DNA of 64,000 nt from Acholeplasmataceae bacterium UBA2284 (lineage in GTDB: Bacteria > Bacillota_I > Bacilli_A > Acholeplasmatales > Acholeplasmataceae): assembly GCA_002345705.1 (NCBI GenBank), contig DDWO01000023.1, positions 36,409 to 100,408 on the forward strand, written 5' to 3'. Shown one piece after another: positions 43,101 to 51,079 of the stretch (positions within the stretch are counted from its first letter, which is position 1; every line of letters starts with the position of its first letter). The notes below the pieces were generated by a model. It did not search any database and was not told where the DNA came from. It saw only the letters and a program-made list of their open reading frames with translations. A program made the position numbers and the translations under genes.

Positions 43101-44538
43101 ACAATATGATGTAACTTTTGAATCCAATGGTGGTAGCGCAGTAGCATCTGTTCAACTCTATGAAAATGAAAAGATAACCGAGCCAACTGATCCAACAAGA
43201 GATGGTTATACATTCGAAGGTTGGTATAAGGAAGCAGAATTTACTACATTATGGAACTTTGATTCTGATATAGTTACAGCTAATACAACACTTCATGCAA
43301 AGTGGGAAGCAATTCCTGCAGTAACATTTACCGTTTCATTTGAAGAAAATGGTGGTTCAGCAGTTGCAGATTTATTATTAGTTGCGGAAGGTTCAACCAT
43401 AGCTGCACCAACTGATCCAACAAGAGATGGTTATACATTCGAAGGTTGGTATAAGGAAGTTGAATTAACAAACCTATGGGTATTTGAAACAGATACAGTT
43501 ACTGCAGATATTACCTTATATGCGAAGTGGGAAGAAAAAGTTCCTGTTTCAATAACAACTGCAGCAGAATTTAAAGCTATGACAGAAAGTATAACAGCTG
43601 AGGATTATATTCTTGCTAATGACATCGACTTTACTGGCTTTGAATGGATTCAATCTGGAAATGGTGTAGCATTTAACGGTACACTAAACGGTAATGGAAA
43701 GATAATTTCTAATATTACCATCACTGGTTCTGGTAGAATGGGGCTTTTCCAAATGGGTAATGGAGCAACTGTTACTGATTTAACTATCAACACAATCTCA
43801 GTTACCAATACAAGTGGTCGTACCGGTATATTGTTTGGTAGAGTAGAAAATAATCTAATCACTCTTAATAACATAGTAATTATCAATGCAAATGCATCAG
43901 GTACTGCTGGTGAAGGAGTCGGATTAGTTATTGGACAATCTGCAGCTCCAGTTACTGCAAGTAATATACAGATTATGAACTCTACTGCTTTAAATAGTGG
44001 TAAGAATGCAGCATTCTTCATTGGTCAAGCACTCAACACGGTAACATTAGAAGACTTTTATGTATACGGTTCAACAGCTAAATCAACAAATGATAATACT
44101 GATGCTGGTGTAAGTGCTGTGATTGGATATACCAATAATGCAGCAGCAGCAATCACAATCAATCGAGTAGTTATCGAAAATTCTGTTCTTGATGGAAGAT
44201 CAGTTGGAGCACTTGTAGGATTCTATAAGTTAGGTAGCCTAACTGCATCCAACACATTTATCAATATTGATGTTGTGTATACAGGAACAAGTTCACAATC
44301 AGGTGGTATTATCGGTAGAAGAGTGGTTGCAGATACCGCTGAAATAGTTCTCAACAATGTATTTGGCTATATGACCAATGTTGTAGTAGGAACAATCGGC
44401 ATTCAACTGGAAGCACAATATTTACTTGATAATTTAGATGGATTAGATCAAGCTTGGTGGACAACCAATCTTCCAAATATTCAATCCAATAGTGCTTGGG
44501 AATTTGATGCAGTATCAAAATTCTATCAATTAGCATAG
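40135..44538 (+). CDS. Large surface lipoprotein with Flg_new, Ig-like, LamG-like and GLUG beta-helix modules
   Basis: A 1467-residue lipoprotein (lipobox LVACG). Order of parts: one Flg_new repeat (about 22-95); an atrophied Ig domain starting at LTDQQKVDAAHAAL; a LamG-like domain (about 195-400); Ig-like segments; a GLUG-type beta-helix (about 590-900, with YALSNDLDFTGF and repeated GG-LIG motifs); about three more Flg_new repeats (915-1140); and a second GLUG helix with DYILANDIDFTGF. It shares the Flg_new and LTDQQKVD modules with the giant lipoprotein at 11.6 kb. Probably a cell-surface adhesin or pectin-binding scaffold. No catalytic motif was seen. GGGAGG precedes the ATG. Confidence 0.8.
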   Translation: MRKILSIISVLLFVLVLVACGSKSYTVTFNSNEGTSIQAIEVKEGETFSAPTAPTKEGFVFDGWYKESTLTNSWNFETDTVTANITLYAKWSVAGLTDQQKVDAAHAALTLPDITNLTNSSPRLILPASGANSVTITWAISKLEYIAANGVITQPTFEEGDQAVTLTATISSGTVSRTKVFNATVKALPSLDQTEPLINETFDYSLGNILEQTTPWGPVSGKSGNSVFTVVDTITGMSIPKGSNALKIEAYLELQIEAPVVHAYDLVVFEVDLMQTTSSNGSPVNIQSSSSSPVVAFGLDGAALFYRTDNGSLIKTNININQWYTLRAEVNLANKTLEVFYYEDGQLISMTPGPVTFTGTTALQSLFIRSGSSNTTALRAPAYVTNIVANRIEALPRPVEEIKLGTVEGIRPTVSIEEGATFTPDTPTIHNYFGSQRALVETTEYTLAVDNPVNTAVAGDYVVTYTFTNVSDITDVKVVTQEVTVYAVGQPNEITGATASMVGYLETNSDITVSLVQPQGTLYYLLSSNATETAAAIMLGTSLTVDSVLVTINDLNVGSNTHIHFVVALNGESNVWSHALSFEAVNMITTKEQFYAMASVETTQSYALSNDLDFTGFTWATTNASFKGRLYGNGFTVKNLTMDSTTQYGGIFSRANGAMIRDLVLDNINIVSSARGGALIGRVENVAVLIENVVLINSNVQGADANGVGGLIGHAANQVTLKNVAVIDTTVTAVGVKNVGGVIGRVGGGSSNTLFATDVFVKNVTVNAQVSGTDLGAGAFVGYVTDNAASIVNANRVIVVDSTVNSVMGGALIGYLRHPGTAIVTNAYVEVTFTGTDVTHAGLIARVNEVSSYLDQTTIFGSFTGAVQNAQTQDLANSVVPTNQAWWTTNLPTFVNNDLWSFGTNGVFELVIYTENSKAMVEVTLDYNFDIPNEVIEIRQDNVFSHGAPLVAGYNFVGWYTDAELLTALQSGYVITVPVTIYGKYEALPQYDVTFESNGGSAVASVQLYENEKITEPTDPTRDGYTFEGWYKEAEFTTLWNFDSDIVTANTTLHAKWEAIPAVTFTVSFEENGGSAVADLLLVAEGSTIAAPTDPTRDGYTFEGWYKEVELTNLWVFETDTVTADITLYAKWEEKVPVSITTAAEFKAMTESITAEDYILANDIDFTGFEWIQSGNGVAFNGTLNGNGKIISNITITGSGRMGLFQMGNGATVTDLTINTISVTNTSGRTGILFGRVENNLITLNNIVIINANASGTAGEGVGLVIGQSAAPVTASNIQIMNSTALNSGKNAAFFIGQALNTVTLEDFYVYGSTAKSTNDNTDAGVSAVIGYTNNAAAAITINRVVIENSVLDGRSVGALVGFYKLGSLTASNTFINIDVVYTGTSSQSGGIIGRRVVADTAEIVLNNVFGYMTNVVVGTIGIQLEAQYLLDNLDGLDQAWWTTNLPNIQSNSAWEFDAVSKFYQLA

Positions 44539-44555
44539 ATTCAACAGTATAAATC

Positions 44556-44592
44556 AAAAGAGTTGCTTGAATATCATGCAACTCTTTTTTTT
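44556..44592 (+). terminator. Terminator of the pectin operon
   Basis: An 11-bp stem AAAAGAGTTGC (44556-44566) / GCAACTCTTTT (44578-44588) followed by more Ts. Confidence 0.92.
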
Positions 44593-44604
44593 ATTTCTTT
44601 TTCA

Positions 44605-44613
44605 TGATAAAAT
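44605..44613 (+). promoter_or_regulatory. Extended -10 element before the lipid kinase gene
   Basis: TGATAAAAT (44605-44613) fits an extended -10. No clear -35 was seen because the upstream DNA is the terminator T tract. Confidence 0.45.
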
Positions 44614-44637
44614 ATCGACATGGGGAAAAGATAACTT

Positions 44638-45549
44638 ATGAAATTTTTATTATTATATAATCCAGTCAGCGGAAGAACAAACTTTAAAACTCATCTATAT
44701 GAAATTGAAAGTATTTTTTCCAAATCAAATCATAGTCTTCAGATCTATGAATCAAAGAGAGCACATGACCTTGAAAATGTTGCACTTAATGAATCAGCTA
44801 ACTATGATGTTTTTTTAGTTGCGGGTGGGGATGGAACGCTAAACGAAGTGCTTAATGGCATCATGAGAGCTGAGAAGAAGCCTTCCTTAGCTATTTTACC
44901 AAGTGGGACTGCAAATGATACTGCAGCGATTCTAGGCATTAATAAGAGTATTAAAAGATCGCTTAATATATATTTTAATGAAAAACCAGTTATGATGGAT
45001 GTTAATAAAATAAATGATCAATACTTTATATACACTGCATCCTCAGGTTTACTTACAAGAGTTTCCTATGATGTCTCAAGAAGACATATCAAAAAATATG
45101 GCTATATTGCTTATATGATAGCTGCAGTTAAAGATTTATCACATGATTATAGATATCCATTAAGAGTTAAATATGATAACGATAAGGTTGTATCTATTGA
45201 ATGCGCAATGGTATTAGGTTTATCATCTAATAGAGTCGGTGGAATGCGATTAAATAATTTCTCACAGTCAAAATTGAACGATGGACTATTTGAACTCAGA
45301 TTCTTTAAGAGAGTGAAATCTTTCTGGAGATTTAGATTGTTGTCATCATTTATTCGTGGTGGAAAGAAGTTAAGAGAAGATTTGCATTTAGTATCTAAGC
45401 GCTTTGAAATTGAAACAAGCTCTAATGTAGATTGGAATGCCGATGGTGAATTTGCCTGCAAGGGTAGCGTAGTTATAGAAACCTATAAAGAAGCAGTTTC
45501 TGTTTTTGCGAGTCGTAAGGTTAAAAAGAAGTGTTTCCCTCAAAAATAG
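44638..45549 (+). CDS. Diacylglycerol kinase family lipid kinase
   Basis: A 303-residue protein of the DgkB/YegS family. The ATP site is made by NPVSGR (8-13), AGGDGTLNEVLNG and LPSGTAND, followed by the beta-sandwich lipid-binding half. It probably phosphorylates diacylglycerol or a related lipid, recycling lipid left from glycolipid or lipoprotein modification. It is monocistronic, flanked by two terminators. Confidence 0.9.
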   Translation: MKFLLLYNPVSGRTNFKTHLYEIESIFSKSNHSLQIYESKRAHDLENVALNESANYDVFLVAGGDGTLNEVLNGIMRAEKKPSLAILPSGTANDTAAILGINKSIKRSLNIYFNEKPVMMDVNKINDQYFIYTASSGLLTRVSYDVSRRHIKKYGYIAYMIAAVKDLSHDYRYPLRVKYDNDKVVSIECAMVLGLSSNRVGGMRLNNFSQSKLNDGLFELRFFKRVKSFWRFRLLSSFIRGGKKLREDLHLVSKRFEIETSSNVDWNADGEFACKGSVVIETYKEAVSVFASRKVKKKCFPQK

Positions 45550-45568
45550 TTTAAATAGATATAATAAG

Positions 45569-45606
45569 ACGTTAATAGATGAAAAAAATCTATTGATGTT
45601 TTTTTT
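45569..45606 (+). terminator. Terminator of the lipid kinase gene
   Basis: A 12-bp stem (45569-45580 with 45588-45599, two G-U pairs) closes a GAAAAAA loop and ends in a T8 tract. The rest of the gap to 45850 is A/T-rich, with an extended -10 TGATATAAT ending at 45724 and another TATAAT at 45793-45798. TTGACA at 45685-45690 is too far (28 bp) from the first to pair with it. Confidence 0.8.
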
Positions 45607-45850
45607 ACAACAAAGTTATATTGGTTATTGCCACCATGTGTCAAATAATTAATCATTTCCATTTCTTAAGAATTTATTAAATCCTTGACAGAGGAAAAAC
45701 GCAACATGTAAAAAGTGATATAATAAATTGAAAATGCAAACAAAATAAATATGTAAAAATTAAAATCATTTATAAAAATAAAATTGATGTTTTATAATAT
45801 ATAGACTTAGTTAATGATTATGCTAATCCTATCAAATGAAAGGAGAACTC

Positions 45851-47023
45851 ATGTTAAACGATGGAACAATTTTAAGACTCTTTTTATCACAAGTTTTTGC
45901 TATGTATTTTCTCTTAATACTGATTCCAATCAAACAGCCTATAAAAAGAAATATAACCATTATTATATCGAGCGCAACCTTAGTTGTGTTTCTCAATGCT
46001 TGGATTATTCTTGATTTAGGAATTACTTTTTATACTCGTTTTTATTTTCTAACCCTTGTTTTACCATTTATCATTTTATTTTCTTTCTTCGCAGTTCATA
46101 AAGGAGCGAAATTAATATTTTCTCTTTTATCTGTTCAAGTTATAGGTAATGTTGGAATTATCAATGGACTCCTAGCCTCCTATATTTTTTACGGCGAAAA
46201 TACCCCATATATCGATACAATTGCACGCATTTTAACGTATCTTCTTTTTATACCAATTATTCTTAAGTTTATTCGTCCTACCTATTTGAAAATGGTGAAA
46301 ATAATTCATAAGGGTTGGTGGATCTTAAACTCAGCATTGATAGCATCGTATGCACTCTCCTATTTTATACTTTTCGTACCTGACCCTGTTTTCTATCGAC
46401 CTTTATATTTTATACATGCTTATATTGCTATTTTTCTATCCCTTTTAATATACGCAATTATTTTCTTTTTATTTATTGAAATTCAATCAAAAAGCGCTAT
46501 TGAACAAGACAAACAAAAATTGTCAACACAGGTTCAAGTTTTAGCTGCTGAATCAAAGGAAATTATTAGCATTGCTTATAAGGATTCTTTAACAGGGATA
46601 AACAATCGATACTCCCTGTATAGAAAAATGGACGTATTAACTCAGAATAATCAACCCTTCTTAGTTGTATTCATTGATATAGATGATCTTAAATCAATTA
46701 ATGATGCACACGATCATACTAAAGGTGATTGTTATCTCAAAGAGTTTGCTTTAGTAATTGGACACATCATTGGTGATCAAGGAGAAGTCTATCGTTTTGC
46801 AGGAGATGAATTTGTTTGCTTGATTACACAAAACCCTTCTGAGTTTAATATCAATCATTTTAAAGAAGATGTAGTAAATAAATTTCAGATGGATGTCCCA
46901 TTTCGTGGAATGAGCTTGGGAACAGCATTTTATCCCAATGATGGATTAAATCCTGATGAATTGATTAGTTATGCAGATCAAGCCATGTATGCTGAAAAGA
47001 AGATTAAAAATATGAGAAGATAA
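45851..47023 (+). CDS. Membrane GGDEF-family protein with AGDEF active site
   Basis: About 390 residues: seven or eight N-terminal hydrophobic segments, a short coiled linker (EIQSKSAIEQDKQKL) and a GGDEF domain. The signature reads RFAGDEF near residue 317, with alanine for the first glycine; some AGDEF proteins are active cyclases. FIDIDDLKSINDAHDHTKGD is intact. I chose the ATG at 45851 because AAAGGAG lies just before it; an upstream ATG at 45836 contains that site. Probably a diguanylate cyclase responding to a membrane signal. Confidence 0.85.
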   Translation: MLNDGTILRLFLSQVFAMYFLLILIPIKQPIKRNITIIISSATLVVFLNAWIILDLGITFYTRFYFLTLVLPFIILFSFFAVHKGAKLIFSLLSVQVIGNVGIINGLLASYIFYGENTPYIDTIARILTYLLFIPIILKFIRPTYLKMVKIIHKGWWILNSALIASYALSYFILFVPDPVFYRPLYFIHAYIAIFLSLLIYAIIFFLFIEIQSKSAIEQDKQKLSTQVQVLAAESKEIISIAYKDSLTGINNRYSLYRKMDVLTQNNQPFLVVFIDIDDLKSINDAHDHTKGDCYLKEFALVIGHIIGDQGEVYRFAGDEFVCLITQNPSEFNINHFKEDVVNKFQMDVPFRGMSLGTAFYPNDGLNPDELISYADQAMYAEKKIKNMRR

Positions 47024-47068
47024 GGATTCGATTCATATTATACGATTCTATAAAATCATTTAGAAACT

Positions 47069-47100
47069 AAAAAACCAGTCTAATTTTAGACTGGTTTATG
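47069..47100. terminator. Terminator shared by the AGDEF gene and the dipeptidase gene
   Basis: An 11-bp stem AAACCAGTCTA (47072-47082) / TAGACTGGTTT (47087-47097). On the minus strand it is followed by a T6 run, so it serves the dipeptidase gene best and the plus-strand gene in part. Confidence 0.8.
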
Positions 47101-47120
47101 TTATTTATTGAAATGCTCAT

Positions 47121-48062
47121 TTACTTTAAAACTGTTTTCAACACCCGATCAAAGTTCTGATATGCTACCTTTGCAATATCCTCTTTACTGTAGCCCATCT
47201 TTTCTAGTTCAAGGAATAGATGATCAGCATGAGCTAAGGTTTCAAGTCCCGCAACACCTGTAGATGTTTTACCAGGTGTAAGATAATAAAAGACATCAAG
47301 ACCGATACCGACATGATCAATACCTATTTTTCTAACAATATAATCTATATGCTTTGCTAAGAACTCGACGGTTTGGTCTTCTTTTTCGCTAGAAATGAAA
47401 TAAGGAACTGCACATACACCAATTACACCATTTCTATCCTTAATTTGAATAAGCTGTTCATCTGTATAATTTCTACGGTGATCACATAATGCCTTAGCAT
47501 TACCATGTGTAACAACTATAGGACCTGTTGTATGCTTAAATACATCACTAAATGTTTTTGGACTAGCATGAGAAAGATCAATAATCATACCAAGCTTTTG
47601 AACGAGCTTCAATAGCATTATCCCATCTTCTTTTAAGCCATTTACTAAGCCATCAAGTCCAGTTGCATAAGCATTTTCTTCATTCCAGGTTAAGCCTATA
47701 TGACGAACACCCTTTTGATAAAGTGCAACTATTTCTTCTGGTTGACTTAAGTATTTAATACCCTCTATGCCTAAAATGACACCAAATTTTTCTTCTTGAC
47801 GTGCTTGAAGTAGCTCTTGATAGGAATGACAAATGGTTGCGATGTCGCTAGATTTTTTTAAATCAGCAATAGCAACATCAAAAATAGAATCAAAGTCAGC
47901 CTTTGATTGATTATAAGGGTCTGTCCAGTTCACAAAAATACTATGTGTAATTCCACCCTTTTTGTAGCTTTCATAGTGCTTATTTCTAAAGACATTTTGA
48001 TTTCCTTTTTGTGTTTCTAAATAGATATCGGTGAGAATATCACCATGTGCATCAAATTTCAT
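47121..48062 (-). CDS. Membrane dipeptidase family zinc peptidase
   Basis: A 313-residue TIM-barrel metallopeptidase of the renal dipeptidase family. Metal ligands are seen in DAHGD at the N-terminus, GIEGI, DLSHAS and THGNA; DHRRN and GIGLDV are further family motifs. It lacks a signal peptide, so it is cytoplasmic here. Such enzymes hydrolyse dipeptides, often with D-residues. AAAGGAGAT precedes the ATG. The true substrate is unknown. Confidence 0.9.
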   Translation of the reverse strand: MKFDAHGDILTDIYLETQKGNQNVFRNKHYESYKKGGITHSIFVNWTDPYNQSKADFDSIFDVAIADLKKSSDIATICHSYQELLQARQEEKFGVILGIEGIKYLSQPEEIVALYQKGVRHIGLTWNEENAYATGLDGLVNGLKEDGIMLLKLVQKLGMIIDLSHASPKTFSDVFKHTTGPIVVTHGNAKALCDHRRNYTDEQLIQIKDRNGVIGVCAVPYFISSEKEDQTVEFLAKHIDYIVRKIGIDHVGIGLDVFYYLTPGKTSTGVAGLETLAHADHLFLELEKMGYSKEDIAKVAYQNFDRVLKTVLK

Positions 48063-48100
48063 TGTTATCTCCTTTAGCTTTTTCTTTAGTCCTTATGGAT

Positions 48101-48129
48101 AGTATAACGTATTGTCTTCATCATGTCAC
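48101..48129 (-). promoter_or_regulatory. Promoter of the dipeptidase gene
   Basis: On the minus strand: GTGACA (48124-48129), 17-bp spacer, TATACT (48101-48106), each one base from consensus. Confidence 0.65.
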
Positions 48130-48175
48130 GTTATAAAGAAGTACAAAGGCATTTTCTAATAACTTTTGGTAACTA

Positions 48176-48205
48176 TTGAGTTATGTCATGAATCTATGAT
48201 ATGAT
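48176..48205 (+). promoter_or_regulatory. Promoter of the NERD-domain gene
   Basis: TTGAGT (48176-48181), 18-bp spacer, TATGAT (48200-48205), with TGA immediately before the -10. Confidence 0.6.
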
Positions 48206-48229
48206 TAAGAAAAACTGCGAGGTATAATC

Positions 48230-48796
48230 ATGGAAATATATATTTATGGTGGCATAGGCTTATTCATCCTATTCATCTTAATTCTAGTGCTTGTTAAGAA
48301 AAAGAGATTGAGTAATGAATCAGAAGTTTATCGTGAAATTGGAGCATCCGATCCTAAAAAAGATTATTATGTGATAACCAATATTTTGTTTCATGATGGA
48401 ATCCGACAGGCTAAGATAGACCATTTAATTGTCAACACATCAGGTATACATTCCGTACTAGAATATCAATATGAAGGAAAAATCAAAGGCAATAAAGAGG
48501 ATGAAAAATGGTCCTTTGAACATAAAGGCGTTTCAGAATCATTTAATAATCCGATAAAAACTGCTCGGGCATTAAAATTATCTATTGATAAGGTTCTAAA
48601 AAAAGATTATCCACTGTTTTTTTACATAGTTTTCCCTAAGCATACTGAGTTTAGAAAGCAGAGAGTAGATATTCCAGTTCTCCATTCAAATCAATTACAA
48701 GATGAACTTAATCAAAACTTTAGATCTAAAAAGAAAATATCCACAGATGATGTAAAATCAATTTATGACTTATTTTTAAAAATTAAAAAAGATTAG
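48230..48796 (+). CDS. Membrane-anchored NERD-domain protein
   Basis: A 188-residue protein: one N-terminal transmembrane helix (about 4-22) and a NERD (nuclease-related) domain. The core ITNILFHDGIRQAKIDHLIVNTSGIHSV matches the pattern in which an aspartate of a QIDHLLV-type motif takes part in the putative nuclease site; EYQYEGKIKG replaces the usual E-x-K segment, so activity is doubtful. FNNPIKTARAL is the conserved follow-on motif. Function unknown; a nucleic-acid role is inferred only from the fold. Confidence 0.72.
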   Translation: MEIYIYGGIGLFILFILILVLVKKKRLSNESEVYREIGASDPKKDYYVITNILFHDGIRQAKIDHLIVNTSGIHSVLEYQYEGKIKGNKEDEKWSFEHKGVSESFNNPIKTARALKLSIDKVLKKDYPLFFYIVFPKHTEFRKQRVDIPVLHSNQLQDELNQNFRSKKKISTDDVKSIYDLFLKIKKD

Positions 48797-48818
48797 CAAT
48801 CTATACCCCTTTAAAGAC

Positions 48819-48847
48819 AAAAAGTCGATATTTATCGACTTTTTTTG
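48819..48847 (+). terminator. Terminator of the NERD-domain gene
   Basis: An 11-bp stem AAAAAGTCGAT (48819-48829) / ATCGACTTTTT (48834-48844) with an ATTT loop, followed by more Ts. Confidence 0.9.
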
Positions 48848-48860
48848 TATACAATTATTA

Positions 48861-50603
48861 TTATGAATCAATTGTTGGTTTTTTTCTATCAATGATTAAA
48901 TAAGTGAATACAAACCCCACGATAAATATAATGTTTACTATTGAATAATCACTTGATGTTTTATAGATTAACGGTTGATATGGATTGAGTATATAAAATG
49001 TATTCGTAACCATTAGATAATCTTTGGAATATGATCTGACATGGATATATATATTTTGACTCGCAAACAGCATTTTTCTTCCACGTGTAAAAACTTCATC
49101 TATTAATGAGCCGTTCTCATCATATACAGCTAGTTTTCCATCAAATAAGTATTGATATTCCTCAGTCTTTAGATAAGAATATCCAGCATATCGACGATCT
49201 ATGATTTTTGTTACTTCAAGCGAATCAGGATTGATGATAATGATATCTTGATAATAACCATTAAATGAAAGTGATGAAATTAAGTGATCGTCTACAAGTT
49301 CAGCCCATGGAATATAATTAGAGTAATAATTGGAGGGTAAAGGAATGACGTTATCCTCAAGAAAAGTCCCAAGACCTTGTAAATCTTGATCGACAAAAAT
49401 AGGTTCTAATATTTTTTCGTTTGAGCGCGCAATTAAAAAACCTTCTATGTTTTTAAGAAAGACATCGCCATCAAAAAGATATAAACTACTTGGCCCCACA
49501 TAAAAATCAATCTCATTGTATTTAAAATATCCATAAATTTCGAATCTAGTATTAATGGTACGAGTTTTTGAATATATAAAATTGGAATCAAGTTCATAAA
49601 TATCATAATAGATGGGGTGGTTATCATCTGGATTAAATTGTGTTTTATGTACGAAAATTATGTCATGACTACTTGGTAACAACCTATGATATGCAGGTAA
49701 TTCAAGTTCTTTAATGACTTCATCATCTTTAATAATGATTAATATATTATTATATTGGATATAGGTATAATCACCATCTATTGCATAATAAACTTCATAG
49801 GAATAATAAGTTCCTTGAGTCTCATGAGAGTCAGAATAAATTGTGGTCATATTCAATTGTGGCTTGACTTGAATTTGATCATAAAAGAATGACTTATATT
49901 CATTATAAAAGCCTGCCATTGTGATAAAAACAATAAGTCCTACCATCATATTAACAACGATTCTTGATATTTTCAGACGATTAGATTGATCGAAAATTGG
50001 CTTAACTTCATAAATAATGAGCCAAAAAACATACGACAACATACAACTAATAACATATATCCATATTGCATCGAATGGAATAAATCTCATGAAGAAGATA
50101 TGGAAAACGATGTAAGTTACAAATGAACCAAACAGCTTTGGATAAAGCTCGAGATCAACTAAATAAATAGTAAGTACAATGGATATGATTAAAAATAAAG
50201 ACGAAATTGTCACAAAAAAAATAATTAGTGATGGTGTGAATACTGCCGAATAGGCATAAAATAGCATAGCAGTTTGTACGATAAAAAATATGGTAAGAAA
50301 GTAGATTAAATCAATAACAAATAGTGATCTAATATCGAACTCTATGTTGTGAGTCTTTTTTAATTGTTGATAATAATGAAAATAAACGACGATAAAACAC
50401 AGGATTGCAATAAACTGAAACAAGATAAGTCCAAAATGAAATGGTATATAAGTAAGAAATATTGTTAATACTAAATATCCAAGTCCAAAGATGAGGAACG
50501 CGAAAAAAATCCCTATGAGATTGAGCAAAATCCAATTCTTAGGCTTTAAATCTTTAAAGATTAAATATGTCTCGATATAACGATCCACGTATTTTTTAAT
50601 CAT
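48861..50603 (-). CDS. Unknown multi-pass membrane protein with large outer domain
   Basis: A 580-residue protein that I do not recognise. About seven hydrophobic helices occupy residues 25-250. A roughly 300-residue soluble part follows, rich in Tyr, Asp and beta-strand-like units (YYAIDGDYTYIQYNN, YYDIYELDSNF, LYLFDGDVFLKN), suggestive of a propeller-like fold. One more helix near the C-terminus is followed by a basic tail. The soluble part is probably extracytoplasmic. The start has an unusual GGGGGG ribosome binding site. It is monocistronic. No enzymatic motif was seen. Confidence 0.7.
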   Translation of the reverse strand: MIKKYVDRYIETYLIFKDLKPKNWILLNLIGIFFAFLIFGLGYLVLTIFLTYIPFHFGLILFQFIAILCFIVVYFHYYQQLKKTHNIEFDIRSLFVIDLIYFLTIFFIVQTAMLFYAYSAVFTPSLIIFFVTISSLFLIISIVLTIYLVDLELYPKLFGSFVTYIVFHIFFMRFIPFDAIWIYVISCMLSYVFWLIIYEVKPIFDQSNRLKISRIVVNMMVGLIVFITMAGFYNEYKSFFYDQIQVKPQLNMTTIYSDSHETQGTYYSYEVYYAIDGDYTYIQYNNILIIIKDDEVIKELELPAYHRLLPSSHDIIFVHKTQFNPDDNHPIYYDIYELDSNFIYSKTRTINTRFEIYGYFKYNEIDFYVGPSSLYLFDGDVFLKNIEGFLIARSNEKILEPIFVDQDLQGLGTFLEDNVIPLPSNYYSNYIPWAELVDDHLISSLSFNGYYQDIIIINPDSLEVTKIIDRRYAGYSYLKTEEYQYLFDGKLAVYDENGSLIDEVFTRGRKMLFASQNIYIHVRSYSKDYLMVTNTFYILNPYQPLIYKTSSDYSIVNIIFIVGFVFTYLIIDRKKPTIDS

Positions 50604-50635
50604 ATTGTACCCCCCAATAGATTATATATATACCA

Positions 50636-50644
50636 ATTATATCA
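50636..50644 (-). promoter_or_regulatory. Extended -10 promoter of the unknown membrane protein gene
   Basis: On the minus strand, TGA followed by a perfect TATAAT, about 33-41 bases before the ATG. From 50645 to 50859 the DNA is very A/T-rich and I see no gene or clear element. Confidence 0.55.
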
Positions 50645-50859
50645 CATCACTTAATGTTGTTAAATACTGGTGCTAATTTTTTGAATACAGCTAACATATT
50701 TAAAAAAAATAAGATGTTTTTTTACTATTCTAAACTATAAAAATATCGTTCAAACATCATAAAAATATAATTCTATACAAAGTATTTGAAAATTAAGAAA
50801 TGAGAACTGAACAATTTGGTCAAACTGCAAAATAATAATCAAATTAATAAACTTTTGGG

Positions 50860-50887
50860 TTGAAATAAAGCGCTTTCATAGTATAAT
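50860..50887 (+). promoter_or_regulatory. Promoter of the glutamate dehydrogenase gene with embedded cre-like site
   Basis: TTGAAA (50860-50865), 16-bp spacer, TATAAT (50882-50887). The spacer holds the palindrome AAAGCGCTTT; ATAAAGCGCTTTCA (50865-50878) matches 12 of 14 positions of the CcpA cre consensus. Repression by CcpA in sugar excess is therefore likely. Confidence 0.68.
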
Positions 50888-50894
50888 AGTATAT

Positions 50895-51075
50895 GGTGAA
50901 GAACGATTATGATATCCCTATTATCATCGACATGTTAACTTTCTCGAAAAACTCTGATTCAATCAATAAAGCGAGAGAAAATAACTAAATTAAGGCGGTT
51001 AAATGTATCATACCGTTGTTTTTATCCTGTGCACAAGCGAGAATGCTCGCATTTAAATAAGAAAGAGAGGAAATA
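50895..51075 (+). promoter_or_regulatory. Long structured leader upstream of glutamate dehydrogenase
   Basis: About 185 nt separate the promoter and the start codon. Visible pairings are a GTTAACTTTCTCG arm near 50934 with a CGAGAGAAAATAAC arm near 50972; a CGGT/ACCG hairpin near 51004-51025 followed by a T-rich stretch, which resembles an attenuator; and GCGAG/CTCGC at 51037-51050 just before the ribosome binding site. No known riboswitch consensus was recognised. Confidence 0.4.
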
Positions 51076-51079
51076 CAAA

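Noticed and set aside
45814..46014. 66-codon ORF overlapping the AGDEF gene start
   Set aside because: It overlaps the ribosome binding site and first codons of a recognised gene in another frame.
50895..51079. T-box or known riboswitch in the gdhA leader
   Set aside because: No T-box TGGNACCGCG-type sequence and no core of a known riboswitch was recognised; listed only as a structured leader.
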